NCBI RefSeq assembly: GCF_023585685.1
Contig: NZ_CP097764.1
Location: 372,001 to 436,000, forward strand
Reading direction: 5' to 3'
Length of the DNA: 64,000 nt
Source: Blochmannia endosymbiont of Camponotus sp. C-003
GTDB taxonomy: Bacteria; Pseudomonadota; Gammaproteobacteria; Enterobacterales; Enterobacteriaceae
The position numbers were made by a program, and so were the translations under genes. Every line of letters begins with the position of its first letter. Position 1 is the first letter of the stretch. The notes beneath the pieces were generated by a model. The model saw only the letters and a list, made by a program, of their open reading frames with translations, ran no database searches and was not told the DNA's origin. Below are positions 54,847 to 64,000 of this stretch, piece by piece.

Positions 54847-56280
54847 TCATGATAAATTTGGGATTTTCCAATGAGGAAAATGAAAACGAATAAATTCATG
54901 TAATGCCAATTCAAATTCATTATAATTTTTGTTGTTATACTTTAATTTATGGCACACGATAGGAGTACGTACCATTCCAGCTCCTACAGTTTCATTAGTT
55001 AATAAATCAATAAATATCATGCTACCAGTTATTGGATAATGAGAGTATTGATCTAATAGCAATGGTTCAGAAAATAACAATTTTATTAATCCAATTCCAT
55101 TGAGTGGGATTATGTTTGTTTTTCGATATTGCAAGGTATCTACATCTATTTGGTATTCTATACTTTTTATCTGAGCTTTTACTGTTTTAGTAGTGATTTT
55201 AACATTAAAATATTGATTTTCTTTTAATGCTTCTTTTTTCATCCATACTACATCTACCAAAGCCTTTTGAACAGGTGTAATAGCGGCATGAGAATCAATT
55301 ATCATATCTCCGCGACTAACGTCAAGATCATCTTCCAAAATTACAGCAATTGCCTCTCCAGCTTCAGCATGTGTTTGATCTGTGTTAAATTTAATAATAC
55401 GTTTAATAATAGAAGTAGTATTCGAAGGAAAAATATTGATACATTGTCCAACATGCATATTACCAGAAGCAATAGTACCAATATAACCTCTAAAATCTAA
55501 ATTATGACGAATTACATATTGTATTGGAAAACGTAATTCTTTTTTATCGAAATGCAAATCATCATCAATATGAATATCTTCTAAAATTTCTAATAATGTG
55601 GGTCCATTGTACCACTTCATATTTCTTGATAACGTTGTAACATTATCTCCGTCTAAAGCGGATATTGGGATAAATTTTGTATTTATTTCGGTAGGTAAAT
55701 ATTTTTTAGTGAATTCTAAATATTCTTCTATAATCTTTTGAAATATTTTTTGATTATAATTTATTAAATCCATTTTATTAACAGCTACTATAATATGCTG
55801 AATACCTAGAAGTACAGTGATAAACCAATGCCTTCTAGTTTGATTCTGTACGCCCTTACGAGCGTCAACTAATAAAATAGCTAAGTCGCTAGTAGAAGCG
55901 CCAGTAATCATATTTTTTGTATATTCTATATGTCCTGGAGTGTCAGCAATGATAAATTTACGTTTTTTAGTAAAAAAATAACGATAAGCAACATCTATGG
56001 TAATACCTTGAGCGCGTTCCGATTGTAATCCATCTACTAGCAAAGCCAAGTCTAATTTATTTTTTTGAGTACCAATTTTTTTACTATCCGTATGAAGAAT
56101 AGATAATTGATCATCATAAATTTGATAAGAATCATGTAATAATCGGCCTATCAGGGTGCTTTTACCGTCGTCTACGCTACCACATGTAAGAAAGCGCAAC
56201 AAAATTTTATGTTGTTGCGCATATAAATAATTTTCAATTCCTCCATGATCGATAATTTCCTGTTCTATGGTATTTATCAT
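54847..56280 (-). CDS. cysN: Sulfate adenylyltransferase GTPase subunit CysN
   Basis: GTPase partner that drives CysD to form APS from sulfate and ATP. 477 residues (E. coli 475). EF-Tu-like G domain: GSVDDGKSTLIGRLLHD, DTPGHIEYTKNM, NKMDLI; then two beta-barrel domains. 9 bases after cysD. Confidence 0.97.
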   Translation of the reverse strand: MINTIEQEIIDHGGIENYLYAQQHKILLRFLTCGSVDDGKSTLIGRLLHDSYQIYDDQLSILHTDSKKIGTQKNKLDLALLVDGLQSERAQGITIDVAYRYFFTKKRKFIIADTPGHIEYTKNMITGASTSDLAILLVDARKGVQNQTRRHWFITVLLGIQHIIVAVNKMDLINYNQKIFQKIIEEYLEFTKKYLPTEINTKFIPISALDGDNVTTLSRNMKWYNGPTLLEILEDIHIDDDLHFDKKELRFPIQYVIRHNLDFRGYIGTIASGNMHVGQCINIFPSNTTSIIKRIIKFNTDQTHAEAGEAIAVILEDDLDVSRGDMIIDSHAAITPVQKALVDVVWMKKEALKENQYFNVKITTKTVKAQIKSIEYQIDVDTLQYRKTNIIPLNGIGLIKLLFSEPLLLDQYSHYPITGSMIFIDLLTNETVGAGMVRTPIVCHKLKYNNKNYNEFELALHEFIRFHFPHWKIPNLS

Positions 56281-56289
56281 GATGTTCCT

Positions 56290-57204
56290 TTAGAAATAAC
56301 CTTGGCGTTTTTTGTTTTCCATAGATCCGGATTGATCGAAATCAATAATTCGACCTTGACGTTCACTTTTATTAGACATTAACATTTCTTCAATTACTGC
56401 AGGTAATGTCTCTGCTTGAGATTCAATTGCTCCGGTTAATGGCCAACATCCTAATGTACGAAATCGTACCATACGAGTTTCTACGATTTCTTCAGATTTA
56501 AGATTAATTCGATTGTCGTCCACCATGATTAAATGGCCGTCTCTATGAATTACGGGGCGATTTTTAGCTAAATATAGTGATACTATATCAATTTTTTCAA
56601 AGAAAATATACTGCCAAATATCTAATTCTGTCCAATTGGATAAAGGAAATACACGAATACTTTCTCCTTTATTAATTCTTCCATTATAGTTGTACCATAA
56701 CTCCGGGCGTTGTTTTCTAGGATTCCAACAATGAAATTTATCTCGAAATGAATAGATCCGTTCTTTAGATCTAGATTTTTCTTCATCACGGCGAGCACCT
56801 CCAAAAGCTGCATCAAATCCATATTGATATAATGCTTGTTTTAAACCTTCTGTTTTCATAATATCTGTATGCTTAGCGCTACCATGAATAAATGGGTTGA
56901 TTCCCATAGATACCCCTTCTGGATTTTTATATACTAATAACTCTAAATTATGAGATTTAGCGGTATTATCTCGAAATACATACATTTCATGAAATTTCCA
57001 ACCAGTATCTATATGTAATAAAGGAAAAGGTAATGGACTAGGATAAAATGCTTTTCGAGCTAAATGTAACATTACTGAAGAATCTTTACCAATAGAATAC
57101 AACATGACTGGTTTTTGAAACTCAGCAACTACTTCACGAATAATATAGATACTTTCTGATTCTAATTTATGAAAATAAGTAATGTATTTTCTATTATAGA
57201 TCAT
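56290..57204 (-). CDS. cysD: Sulfate adenylyltransferase catalytic subunit CysD
   Basis: Forms APS with CysN. 304 residues (E. coli 302). PP-loop [59 protein letters not shown] and the C-terminal KKRQGYF. 16 bases after cysG. Confidence 0.97.
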   Translation of the reverse strand: MIYNRKYITYFHKLESESIYIIREVVAEFQKPVMLYSIGKDSSVMLHLARKAFYPSPLPFPLLHIDTGWKFHEMYVFRDNTAKSHNLELLVYKNPEGVSMGINPFIHGSAKHTDIMKTEGLKQALYQYGFDAAFGGARRDEEKSRSKERIYSFRDKFHCWNPRKQRPELWYNYNGRINKGESIRVFPLSNWTELDIWQYIFFEKIDIVSLYLAKNRPVIHRDGHLIMVDDNRINLKSEEIVETRMVRFRTLGCWPLTGAIESQAETLPAVIEEMLMSNKSERQGRIIDFDQSGSMENKKRQGYF

Positions 57205-57220
57205 ATATTACCCTTTTAAT

Positions 57221-58687
57221 TTATATCAAATTAATAATTGAATTAATAGGATAGTAATTCAATGCTTTTTGACCAAACCAATTTATTTGATTATGCAATA
57301 AAACTACATCACCAACAATTAACAAGGCGGGGTTATCAGCCATTTGTGCTAATTTTTCTAATTCAATTAAGGTGCCAATTAAGATTTTTTGATCTTGATA
57401 TGTTCCTTTACTAATTACAGCTATGGGAGTATGTATATTTCGTCCATGAATAATCAAATTGTTCCTAATATTTATAGCATTAAGTTTCCCCATATAAATC
57501 ACTAATGTCTGCTTATTGTTTGACAAACTGTTCCAGTTAAATTGATCGTTGTGGTCATTTGTATTATGCCCTGTAATAAAAATAACGCTACGAGCAAATT
57601 TTCTATGAGTCAAGGGGATACCAGAATAAGCTGCAACACCTATTCCTGCTGTAATACCAGGAACTACTTGAAACTTAATACCTGCCTCTGATATTGCCTG
57701 TAATTCCTCTCCACCCCGTCCAAAAATAAATGGATCTCCCCCTTTGAGTCTAACGACTTTATTCCCCTTTTGAGCTAATTGCACCATAAATTGATTGAGT
57801 TCTTTTTGGGAAATTGAATGATTTCCAACATGTTTTCCAACACAAATTTTATCTGCATCGCGACGAGCTAAATCTAGAATATCTGAGTTTACTAAGTAAT
57901 CATACAATATGATATCTGCTTGTTGCATGACTTGCAACCCTCTGATAGTTAATAATCCTATATCTCCGGGGCCTGCTCCTACTAATACAACATGACCTTT
58001 TTTATCACTTTTATTGTTTCTAGAATTATTAAGAGTATATTTTAACACTTTTTTAGCTTCTTTAGGGCGACCTTGTTCTATTAAGGCAGCAACCTGTCCA
58101 TGATAAAATATTTTCTCCCAAAACTGACGTCTGAGCACTGTATCTACGATATGTTGCTTCACTCGATTACGCCATGCTCCAGCCAATTTTGCTAGAAATC
58201 CAAGAGACTTTGGTAATAACAATTCCAGTTTTTCACGTAAAATACGCACTAATATAGGTGCTTTCCCGAAAGAAGAAATGCCTATTAAAATGGGATCCCG
58301 ATCCACAATAGCAGGGAAAATACATGAACATTTATTCTTGTCATCCACAGTATTAACTAATAGATGGCGTTTTTCAGCATTTTGGTATATTACAGTATTT
58401 AATTTAGAATTATTGGTTGCTACAATCACTAAAATTACTCGATCTAACATCATAGGGTGAAAATCTTTATTAATCCAATGGATTTTATGTGTAATTAAAG
58501 TGTTTTTTAGTTCCCTACACAGGGCGGGCGCTACTATTGTAATAGTAGCGCCCGCCCTGTGTAGCATTTTTATTTTACGTGCAGCAACACTACCTCCTCC
58601 AACTACTAACACTGGCCTATTTTTAAGATCAATGAATATTGGCAAATATTCCACAGAATTACGTTGACGCTGATGTTGAGGATACAA
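57221..58687 (-). CDS. cysG: Siroheme synthase CysG (methyltransferase/dehydrogenase/ferrochelatase)
   Basis: Makes siroheme, the cofactor of sulfite reductase CysI. Up to 488 residues (E. coli 457). The N-terminal dehydrogenase/chelatase half (1-220) starts YLPIFIDLKNRPVLVVGGGS; the C-terminal SUMT half has VLVGAGPGDIGLLTIRGLQ, VRLKGGDPFIFGRGGEEL, VVPGITAGIGVAAYSGIPLT. No ATG begins the gene: either TTG 58687 (GAGG four bases upstream, stop three codons before) or GTG 58654, which aligns with E. coli Met1. A 50-base region at 58515-58564 coding for part of the Rossmann domain is a perfect GC-rich palindrome. It sits between cysH and cysD; E. coli cysG is elsewhere. Confidence 0.95.
   Translation of the reverse strand: MYPQHQRQRNSVEYLPIFIDLKNRPVLVVGGGSVAARKIKMLHRAGATITIVAPALCRELKNTLITHKIHWINKDFHPMMLDRVILVIVATNNSKLNTVIYQNAEKRHLLVNTVDDKNKCSCIFPAIVDRDPILIGISSFGKAPILVRILREKLELLLPKSLGFLAKLAGAWRNRVKQHIVDTVLRRQFWEKIFYHGQVAALIEQGRPKEAKKVLKYTLNNSRNNKSDKKGHVVLVGAGPGDIGLLTIRGLQVMQQADIILYDYLVNSDILDLARRDADKICVGKHVGNHSISQKELNQFMVQLAQKGNKVVRLKGGDPFIFGRGGEELQAISEAGIKFQVVPGITAGIGVAAYSGIPLTHRKFARSVIFITGHNTNDHNDQFNWNSLSNNKQTLVIYMGKLNAINIRNNLIIHGRNIHTPIAVISKGTYQDQKILIGTLIELEKLAQMADNPALLIVGDVVLLHNQINWFGQKALNYYPINSIINLI
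58515..58564. repeat. Perfect GC-rich inverted repeat inside cysG
   Basis: 24-base arms (58515-58538 and 58541-58564) are exact reverse complements separated by GT. The arms begin CTACACAGGGCGGGCGCT, 14 of 24 bases G/C, well above the surroundings. In cysG this encodes LHRAGATITIVAPALCR, matching the normal SUMT/chelatase pattern (AGA.LTV.AP.L), so it is not an insertion. Confidence 0.9.
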
Positions 58688-58903
58688 GCAACCTCAGGAA
58701 CATTAATGTATATATAATATAATTATATAATTGTAAATTACAACTATAAGAATAGCTCATATCTTTCATTTTTAAAATTTTACTTTCTATCATCATAAAC
58801 GTATGTACTAAGAATATCTTAATAATTATTAAAATACGAGAGATCATCCTTTCAACCAGAACACTGCTGACAACTCTTATATTTCGTGTAAATAATAATA
58901 AAT

Positions 58904-59665
58904 TCAATCAATAATATGTAAACCACATTCACGTTGCAACCCAAAAAAACGTGTATCTTCTTCTCTCATACCAGGTTCCCATTTTCTGCTAGTATGTACA
59001 TCTCCTATGGATACATAACCTTGTTGCTGCAATGGATGATATTCTAAAGAATGCTTTTGCATGTATTTATGGATCTGAAGAGAATTCCAATCAACGATAG
59101 GTAGGAATTTAAAAATTCCATTTTGAATAGTTATGATTGGTAATGTTTTACGACTATCTGATTGATTCCTCCTTAGTCCTGAGAACCATGTTTTTACTTT
59201 CAGAGTTCTTAAAGCACGATTCATAGGTTCAATTTTATTAATAGTGTTGTATTGTTTAATTCCTTTTATACCCTGCGTCCATAATTTACCATATCGTGCT
59301 TCTTGCCATGCTGCAGATTGATTAGGGGAAAATATATGTAAATTTAATTGCATTTTTTCTGTCAAACGGTCAATAAATCGATATGTTTCTGGAAATAAAT
59401 AACCAGTATCAATTAAAATAATCGGAATATTAGGATAGTAATGAGTGACGAGATGTAAACTGACTGATGATTGAATACCAAAACTTGAAGACAATATCGC
59501 TTGATTCGGTAAATGTTCTATAGCCCATATCAATCTATCAGCTGTATTTAAAGATTCTAAATATTGATTTATTTTGATTAAAATCAATTTTTGTTCATTC
59601 ATGTCTAGTGAATTAAGTTCTGTAAAAGTCCAACAATGATTAATAATATTTAATAGTTTATTCAT
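58904..59665 (-). CDS. cysH: PAPS reductase CysH
   Basis: Reduces PAPS to sulfite with thioredoxin. 253 residues (E. coli 244). [15 protein letters not shown] (PP-loop), [43 protein letters not shown] and the catalytic Cys in ECGLH near the C terminus. No extra Cys pairs for an iron-sulfur cluster, so it is the PAPS-type enzyme, matching cysC. The ATG overlaps the cysI stop by 8 bases. Confidence 0.97.
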   Translation of the reverse strand: MNKLLNIINHCWTFTELNSLDMNEQKLILIKINQYLESLNTADRLIWAIEHLPNQAILSSSFGIQSSVSLHLVTHYYPNIPIILIDTGYLFPETYRFIDRLTEKMQLNLHIFSPNQSAAWQEARYGKLWTQGIKGIKQYNTINKIEPMNRALRTLKVKTWFSGLRRNQSDSRKTLPIITIQNGIFKFLPIVDWNSLQIHKYMQKHSLEYHPLQQQGYVSIGDVHTSRKWEPGMREEDTRFFGLQRECGLHIID

Positions 59666-61388
59666 AAAAATCTTTTTCAGAATTTACAACAGCATTAACT
59701 ATTCCAGATCTTATTACATAATCTCCATAAGATTCTTGATTATTTCTCTCGCGCGCCCAACGATGAATAGTTATATCAAGGATATTTAAAATATCATTTT
59801 CTGTGATATTTTCTTTGTACAAACGAGGAATACGTGTACCAATTTTATCACCTCCTAAATAAAGATTATAACGTCCTATTGATCTTCCTGTTAGTCCAAT
59901 TTCTGATAACATCGCTCGAGCGCAACTGTTTGGGCAACCTGTTACTCGTAAAATAATAGCATTTTTATCTAATCCATATTTTGACATGATATTTTCTATC
60001 TTAGTAACAAATTTCGGTAAAAATCGTTCTGCTTCTGCCATCGCTAATGGACAAGTAGGAAACGCTACGCATGCCATAGATGCTTTTCGTTGCGGTGTAA
60101 TATCATCATTGATTACACCATATTTTCTTAATGTATTTTCAATTATCAATTTATTGTCCTTGGATACTCCAGAAACAATTAAATTTTGATTTGAAGTCAA
60201 TCTAAAAGAACCTGAATGTATGTGAGCAACTTCTGCGATCCCACGTTTTAACAACTTATGGGGGTCATTATTTGAAATCCTCCCGTTTTCTATAAATAAA
60301 GTGAGATGCCAATAATCATCGATACCCTGTACCCATCCGAATCGATCTCCTCTGTCCGTGAATACATAAGGATGAATTGGATAAAATTTTACCCCAGAAC
60401 GACGTTCAACTTCTGATTTAAATGTTGTTACTCCAACTCGAGTTAAAGTATACTTTGTTTTAGCATGTCTACGATCACATCTATTTCCCCAATCTCTTTG
60501 CGTTGTAACTACTGCTTCTGCAATTTTTAAAACATCTTTTTCAGCAATATATCCGAATTCACTAGCTTTACGAGGATATGTAGTAATATCTCCATAAGTC
60601 ATCGCTAATCCCCCACCTACTAACACATTAAAACCAATTATTTGATCAGCTTTATCATTCTTGATAGCAATAAAACTCAGATCGTTGGCATGAACATCTA
60701 CATCATTTATAGGTGGTATCGCAATTGCTATTTTAAATTTACGAGGCAAATAAGTGGCGCTTAAAATTGGTTCAGAATCTAGAGATTCTGTTTTTTTTGA
60801 ATCTAACCAAATTTCTGCATATGCATTAGATTTCGGTAGTAAAAATGAAGAAATACTTTTCGCTAATTCCCAAACCTGATAATGTAATGTTGATTCCATT
60901 GGATTAGCTGTACATAATACATTACGATTTACATCTCCAGCAGTAGCTATGGAATCTAATCCCAATTTATTCAACAAATGATGCACACTTTTTAAATTAG
61001 GTTTTAGTAAACCATGGAGTTGAAAAGTTTGTCGACTAGTAAGACGTATCGTTCCATATAAAGTATATTTTTCTGAAAAATCGTTGATAGCCAACCATTG
61101 TGCCGGCGTGATTACACCACCTGGCAAACGACAACGTAACATCATATTAATTAATGGTTCTAACTTTTGGTGTACTCGTTCTACACGTACATCACGGTCA
61201 TCCTGTTGATACATGCCGTGAAATCTAATTAATTGAGCATCTTCTGTATTAAATCCACCGGTTAAGTTATTGTCTAAATTTTGAGCAATAGTACCCCTTA
61301 AAAAGTTACTTGCTTCTTTAATGCGCTCATTATCGGATAATAACTCTATATTTTCATTATTATTATAATAATCATGTTTTTTGTTCAT
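59658..61388 (-). CDS. cysI: Sulfite reductase hemoprotein beta subunit CysI
   Basis: Six-electron reduction of sulfite to sulfide. 576 residues (E. coli 570). Siroheme/4Fe-4S Cys ligands in [18 protein letters not shown] and [12 protein letters not shown], substrate-binding [12 protein letters not shown] and [10 protein letters not shown] overlaps the cysJ stop by one base (TAATG), so translation is coupled. Confidence 0.98.
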   Translation of the reverse strand: MNKKHDYYNNNENIELLSDNERIKEASNFLRGTIAQNLDNNLTGGFNTEDAQLIRFHGMYQQDDRDVRVERVHQKLEPLINMMLRCRLPGGVITPAQWLAINDFSEKYTLYGTIRLTSRQTFQLHGLLKPNLKSVHHLLNKLGLDSIATAGDVNRNVLCTANPMESTLHYQVWELAKSISSFLLPKSNAYAEIWLDSKKTESLDSEPILSATYLPRKFKIAIAIPPINDVDVHANDLSFIAIKNDKADQIIGFNVLVGGGLAMTYGDITTYPRKASEFGYIAEKDVLKIAEAVVTTQRDWGNRCDRRHAKTKYTLTRVGVTTFKSEVERRSGVKFYPIHPYVFTDRGDRFGWVQGIDDYWHLTLFIENGRISNNDPHKLLKRGIAEVAHIHSGSFRLTSNQNLIVSGVSKDNKLIIENTLRKYGVINDDITPQRKASMACVAFPTCPLAMAEAERFLPKFVTKIENIMSKYGLDKNAIILRVTGCPNSCARAMLSEIGLTGRSIGRYNLYLGGDKIGTRIPRLYKENITENDILNILDITIHRWARERNNQESYGDYVIRSGIVNAVVNSEKDFYE

Positions 61389-63208
61389 TAATAAATATCT
61401 CTCTGATAACGGTGTTGTATCCGCATTTTATTCCAAAATTCATGTGCTTTATCTAAGTCCATGCTCCCGTGTTTAGATGTTAACGTAACTAAAGCCTCAT
61501 TGACATCTTGAGCCATGTGCTGAGCATCGCCACACACATAAACATGAGCTCCTTCTTGAATCCATGACCATAGTTCAACACTATTCTTTAACAATTTGTT
61601 TTGTACATAAATCTTATTATTTTGATCTCTGGACCAAGCTGTATCAATTTTTGTTAATAACCCATCTCTAAAATAACGTTGCCATTCAATTTGATAAAGA
61701 AAATCATCTATAAATCTTAAATTCCCAAAAAACAACCAATTTTTTCCTGACGCACCATCTGAAGATCTTTGTTGCATAAAAGCACGAAACGGAGCAATAC
61801 CTGTCCCAGCTCCAATCATAATTACTGGAACATTAGGATTTTTTGGTAATCTAAAATTATTATTAGGTTCAACAAAAATGCGTATTTTTTCATTTTCCTT
61901 GATGCGATCTACTAAGTAACCGCTAGCACCACCTGTTCTGAAGCGTTCATTTGTCTTATATCGTACTACACTCACAGTAATATGTATTTCATCTCCCACT
62001 TCTGATTGAGCAGAAGAAATGGAATAAAATCGGGGTTGCATAGGACGTAATATTTTTAATAACTCTTGAGGAGTTATTGAAATTGATACACGATGCATCA
62101 TTTCAATAATAGGTGTAGTTAAAATAAATTTATTTAATTTTTCTTGATTCCGGAATAAATCCAACAACATTTTATCCTGAGCAATAGTAGCTATATTTTT
62201 TACAACAATAGAAGTATTATGAGTTAATTCGTAATATTTTTGTAATGCTTCAAGAAGAGACATCGGCTCTTCTTTAACTAGTACTTGCTCAGTTCCTTTT
62301 AATCTTAATAATGTTAATAACTCATTAATAAGGTTAGGATCATTTTCATACCACACTCCTAACGCATCTCCTGGTTGATAATATAAATTAGAATCGGCAA
62401 TATCTATCTCTAAATGGTGTACATCCTTAAGTGAATTGCGACTAGTAATTTTGTATCGGGTTGATAAACAAGCAAGCAATGGATACTCTTTGTTATATAC
62501 AGTGTGATTTATTTGTTCAATACTACAAATATTATTATTTTTATTAAATATGGAAGTGGATATTATTTTATTTTTTAACAAAAGAACTATTTTTTTTCTC
62601 CATATATTCGCTTCTTCTTTAAAATCGATATCGACGTCGACTCGATCGCATAATCGATGCCCCCCAAGCTCTTCTAAGCGGTGATCAAAATCTTTTCCAG
62701 CTTTAGCAAAATATTCATATGACCGATCTCCAAAGCTAAATACTGCAAAATAGGTATTTATCATTTTAATTGCTTTATTGGAAAATAAATATCTGTATAA
62801 CTCAATTGCTTCTTCTGGAGGCTCTCCCTCTCCATAGGTGGAAGTAATAATAATTAAAAATGTTTCTTTGAAGATTTGTTTGAATTTGTAATCTCCAGCA
62901 TTAAATAACACAACATCCAAATTAATTGCATTAATATCATTGCGTAATTGTTCAGCTAATTGACGTGCATTTCCAGTTTGAGAAGCAGATATCAAAGTAA
63001 TTTTTTTATTAAGGTGAACATCTTCTATTGTCGTGTTTTCAGAAATACCAGTTATTTTTTTAGATCCTGAAACGCTTGTCAATCCCCATAAATATCCAGA
63101 TATCCAAATGAGTTGAGATCTAGACAAAGTATCTAAAAATGATCGAATGTAATCCAACTGTTCCGAAGTGAACGGTGTTATCGCGTTATGTGTTGTTTTT
63201 TTCATCAT
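61388..63208 (-). CDS. cysJ: Sulfite reductase flavoprotein alpha subunit CysJ
   Basis: Moves electrons from NADPH via FAD and FMN to CysI. 606 residues (E. coli 599). Flavodoxin domain (about 68-205) with [15 protein letters not shown] and [15 protein letters not shown] domain with [13 protein letters not shown] and [15 protein letters not shown] domain with [31 protein letters not shown] and the C-terminal RYQRDIY. Two ATGs in tandem at the start. First gene of the cys cluster. Confidence 0.98.
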   Translation of the reverse strand: MMKKTTHNAITPFTSEQLDYIRSFLDTLSRSQLIWISGYLWGLTSVSGSKKITGISENTTIEDVHLNKKITLISASQTGNARQLAEQLRNDINAINLDVVLFNAGDYKFKQIFKETFLIIITSTYGEGEPPEEAIELYRYLFSNKAIKMINTYFAVFSFGDRSYEYFAKAGKDFDHRLEELGGHRLCDRVDVDIDFKEEANIWRKKIVLLLKNKIISTSIFNKNNNICSIEQINHTVYNKEYPLLACLSTRYKITSRNSLKDVHHLEIDIADSNLYYQPGDALGVWYENDPNLINELLTLLRLKGTEQVLVKEEPMSLLEALQKYYELTHNTSIVVKNIATIAQDKMLLDLFRNQEKLNKFILTTPIIEMMHRVSISITPQELLKILRPMQPRFYSISSAQSEVGDEIHITVSVVRYKTNERFRTGGASGYLVDRIKENEKIRIFVEPNNNFRLPKNPNVPVIMIGAGTGIAPFRAFMQQRSSDGASGKNWLFFGNLRFIDDFLYQIEWQRYFRDGLLTKIDTAWSRDQNNKIYVQNKLLKNSVELWSWIQEGAHVYVCGDAQHMAQDVNEALVTLTSKHGSMDLDKAHEFWNKMRIQHRYQRDIY

Positions 63209-63798
63209 TAAATTAAACTGTTTAATTTTATTTTATAAAGAATTAATTTTATAAATTAGTAAAAGTGTATATCTTTACTAAAATATTGTTTTATTCATGC
63301 AATCCAATTTATCTGGGTGTTTAACAATACGAATGACTGACATATATAAATAAATTTAATTGAATAAAATTTTTTAGATTTTGTTAAACAAATATTTTTA
63401 AAACTACTTCTTATTATTTTAATAACAATATAAATTGTAAGAAAAATAAAATTCAAATATCAGTCATTGGACTGTTATTACAGTAGCAATACTGTATATG
63501 CAATATGAGTAATGATCAATTTTTAATTAATAAAAAAATAATTTATAGTATAATACAAAAAGATACATTGAAGATTAACCGTATTTATTTATTAACCATA
63601 AATATTTATTATTTATTTAATTTACAATAATAATTACTATACATATTTTTATATCAAAAAATGAAAAAAATGATTACTTTTAACTAACATTTTATTAGTT
63701 TTTATATAAAACACGCAGACCGTTTTATTTCTTAATTTTTCTATAAAATATTCGTTTGTCTAATTTTATGCACATTTTTAAATATTATAAATTACGCA
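63209..63798. other. Spacer eno-cysJ with the presumed cys cluster promoter
   Basis: About 590 bases. Within 75 bases of the cysJ ATG lies an inverted repeat TTAGTAAA/TTTACTAA (63256-63281), and a TATA-rich segment follows it. Further up, TACAGTA-GCAA-TACTGTA (63479-63496) would form a 7-bp hairpin with a GNRA loop on the plus strand, possibly linked to termination after eno. No reading frame. Confidence 0.45.
63256..63281 (-). promoter_or_regulatory. Inverted repeat upstream of cysJ (possible operator)
   Basis: TTAGTAAA and TTTACTAA, 8-bp arms with a 10-base spacer, centred about 60 bases before the cysJ start. Position fits a regulator site near a promoter, but it does not match a CysB consensus I can state, and AT-rich arms arise easily by chance. 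Confidence 0.25.

Positions 63799-64000
<202 letters not shown>

Noticed and set aside
58659..58907. 82-codon minus-strand frame between cysH and cysG
   Set aside because: Starts at a TTG, low-complexity hydrophobic sequence, no family resemblance, overlaps the cysG start.

Overview
The window is a compact, very AT-rich, gene-dense chromosome segment with long decayed spacers and no mobile elements, phage genes or CRISPR. Gene content and order are those of a reduced enterobacterial genome. Long stretches keep E. coli order (tgt-yajC-secD-secF; S10/spc/alpha operons; murB-birA-coaA-tRNAs; clpB-rluD-bamD-pheA-tyrA-aroF-rplS-trmD-rimM-rpsP-ffh; csrA-alaS; nlpD-ispF-ispD-ftsB-cysC). Genes that separate these in free-living relatives are missing. 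The mix fits an obligate insect endosymbiont, most like Candidatus Blochmannia of carpenter ants: cell-wall and LPS genes, aromatic amino-acid synthesis, a complete sulfate-reduction set, and no recA beside alaS. The genus is inferred from gene content, not from a search.

Layout. 1-5.1 kb: partial ribD and the Sec accessory genes with tgt, all on the minus strand. 5.1-6.7 kb: the largest gene desert. 6.7-11.4 kb: peroxiredoxin, tRNA-Thr(CGU), gmhA, divergent dnaQ/rnhA, gloB and a 5S rRNA gene with no 23S next to it. 11.6-15 kb: aroE, tsaC, def, fmt. 15-29 kb: one long minus-strand ribosomal block (rplQ back to rpsJ) including rpoA and secY; rpmD is a decayed pseudogene. 29.2-30.3 kb: bacterioferritin and the thrU-tyrU-glyT-thrT tRNA cluster. 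30.5-37.9 kb: coaA, birA, murB, clpB, rluD. 38-42.4 kb: bamD and the aromatic genes pheA, tyrA, aroF. 42.8-46.3 kb: rplS-trmD-rimM-rpsP-ffh. 46.4-49.8 kb: two tRNAs, csrA, alaS. 50.7-53.9 kb: nlpD, ispF, ispD, ftsB. 54.2-63.2 kb: a contiguous sulfate assimilation and siroheme cluster, transcribed cysJ-I-H-G-D-N-C. The window ends inside eno.

How the genes work together. cysD/N/C activate sulfate, cysH/I/J reduce it to sulfide, and cysG makes the siroheme that CysI needs. aroF, aroE, tyrA and pheA serve phenylalanine and tyrosine supply. PheA has lost its chorismate mutase domain and its ACT-domain Phe-binding motifs are degenerate, so TyrA appears to be the only chorismate mutase visible here, and Phe feedback on PheA is probably weak.

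I found no new multi-gene system. The items most worth a second look are reductive or structural: the rpmD pseudogene, a 24-bp-arm perfect palindrome inside cysG, the domain-trimmed PheA and BirA, bacterioferritin without its haem-ligating Met, BamD without a lipobox Cys, the orphan 5S gene, and a synteny junction where the two tuf genes should lie.
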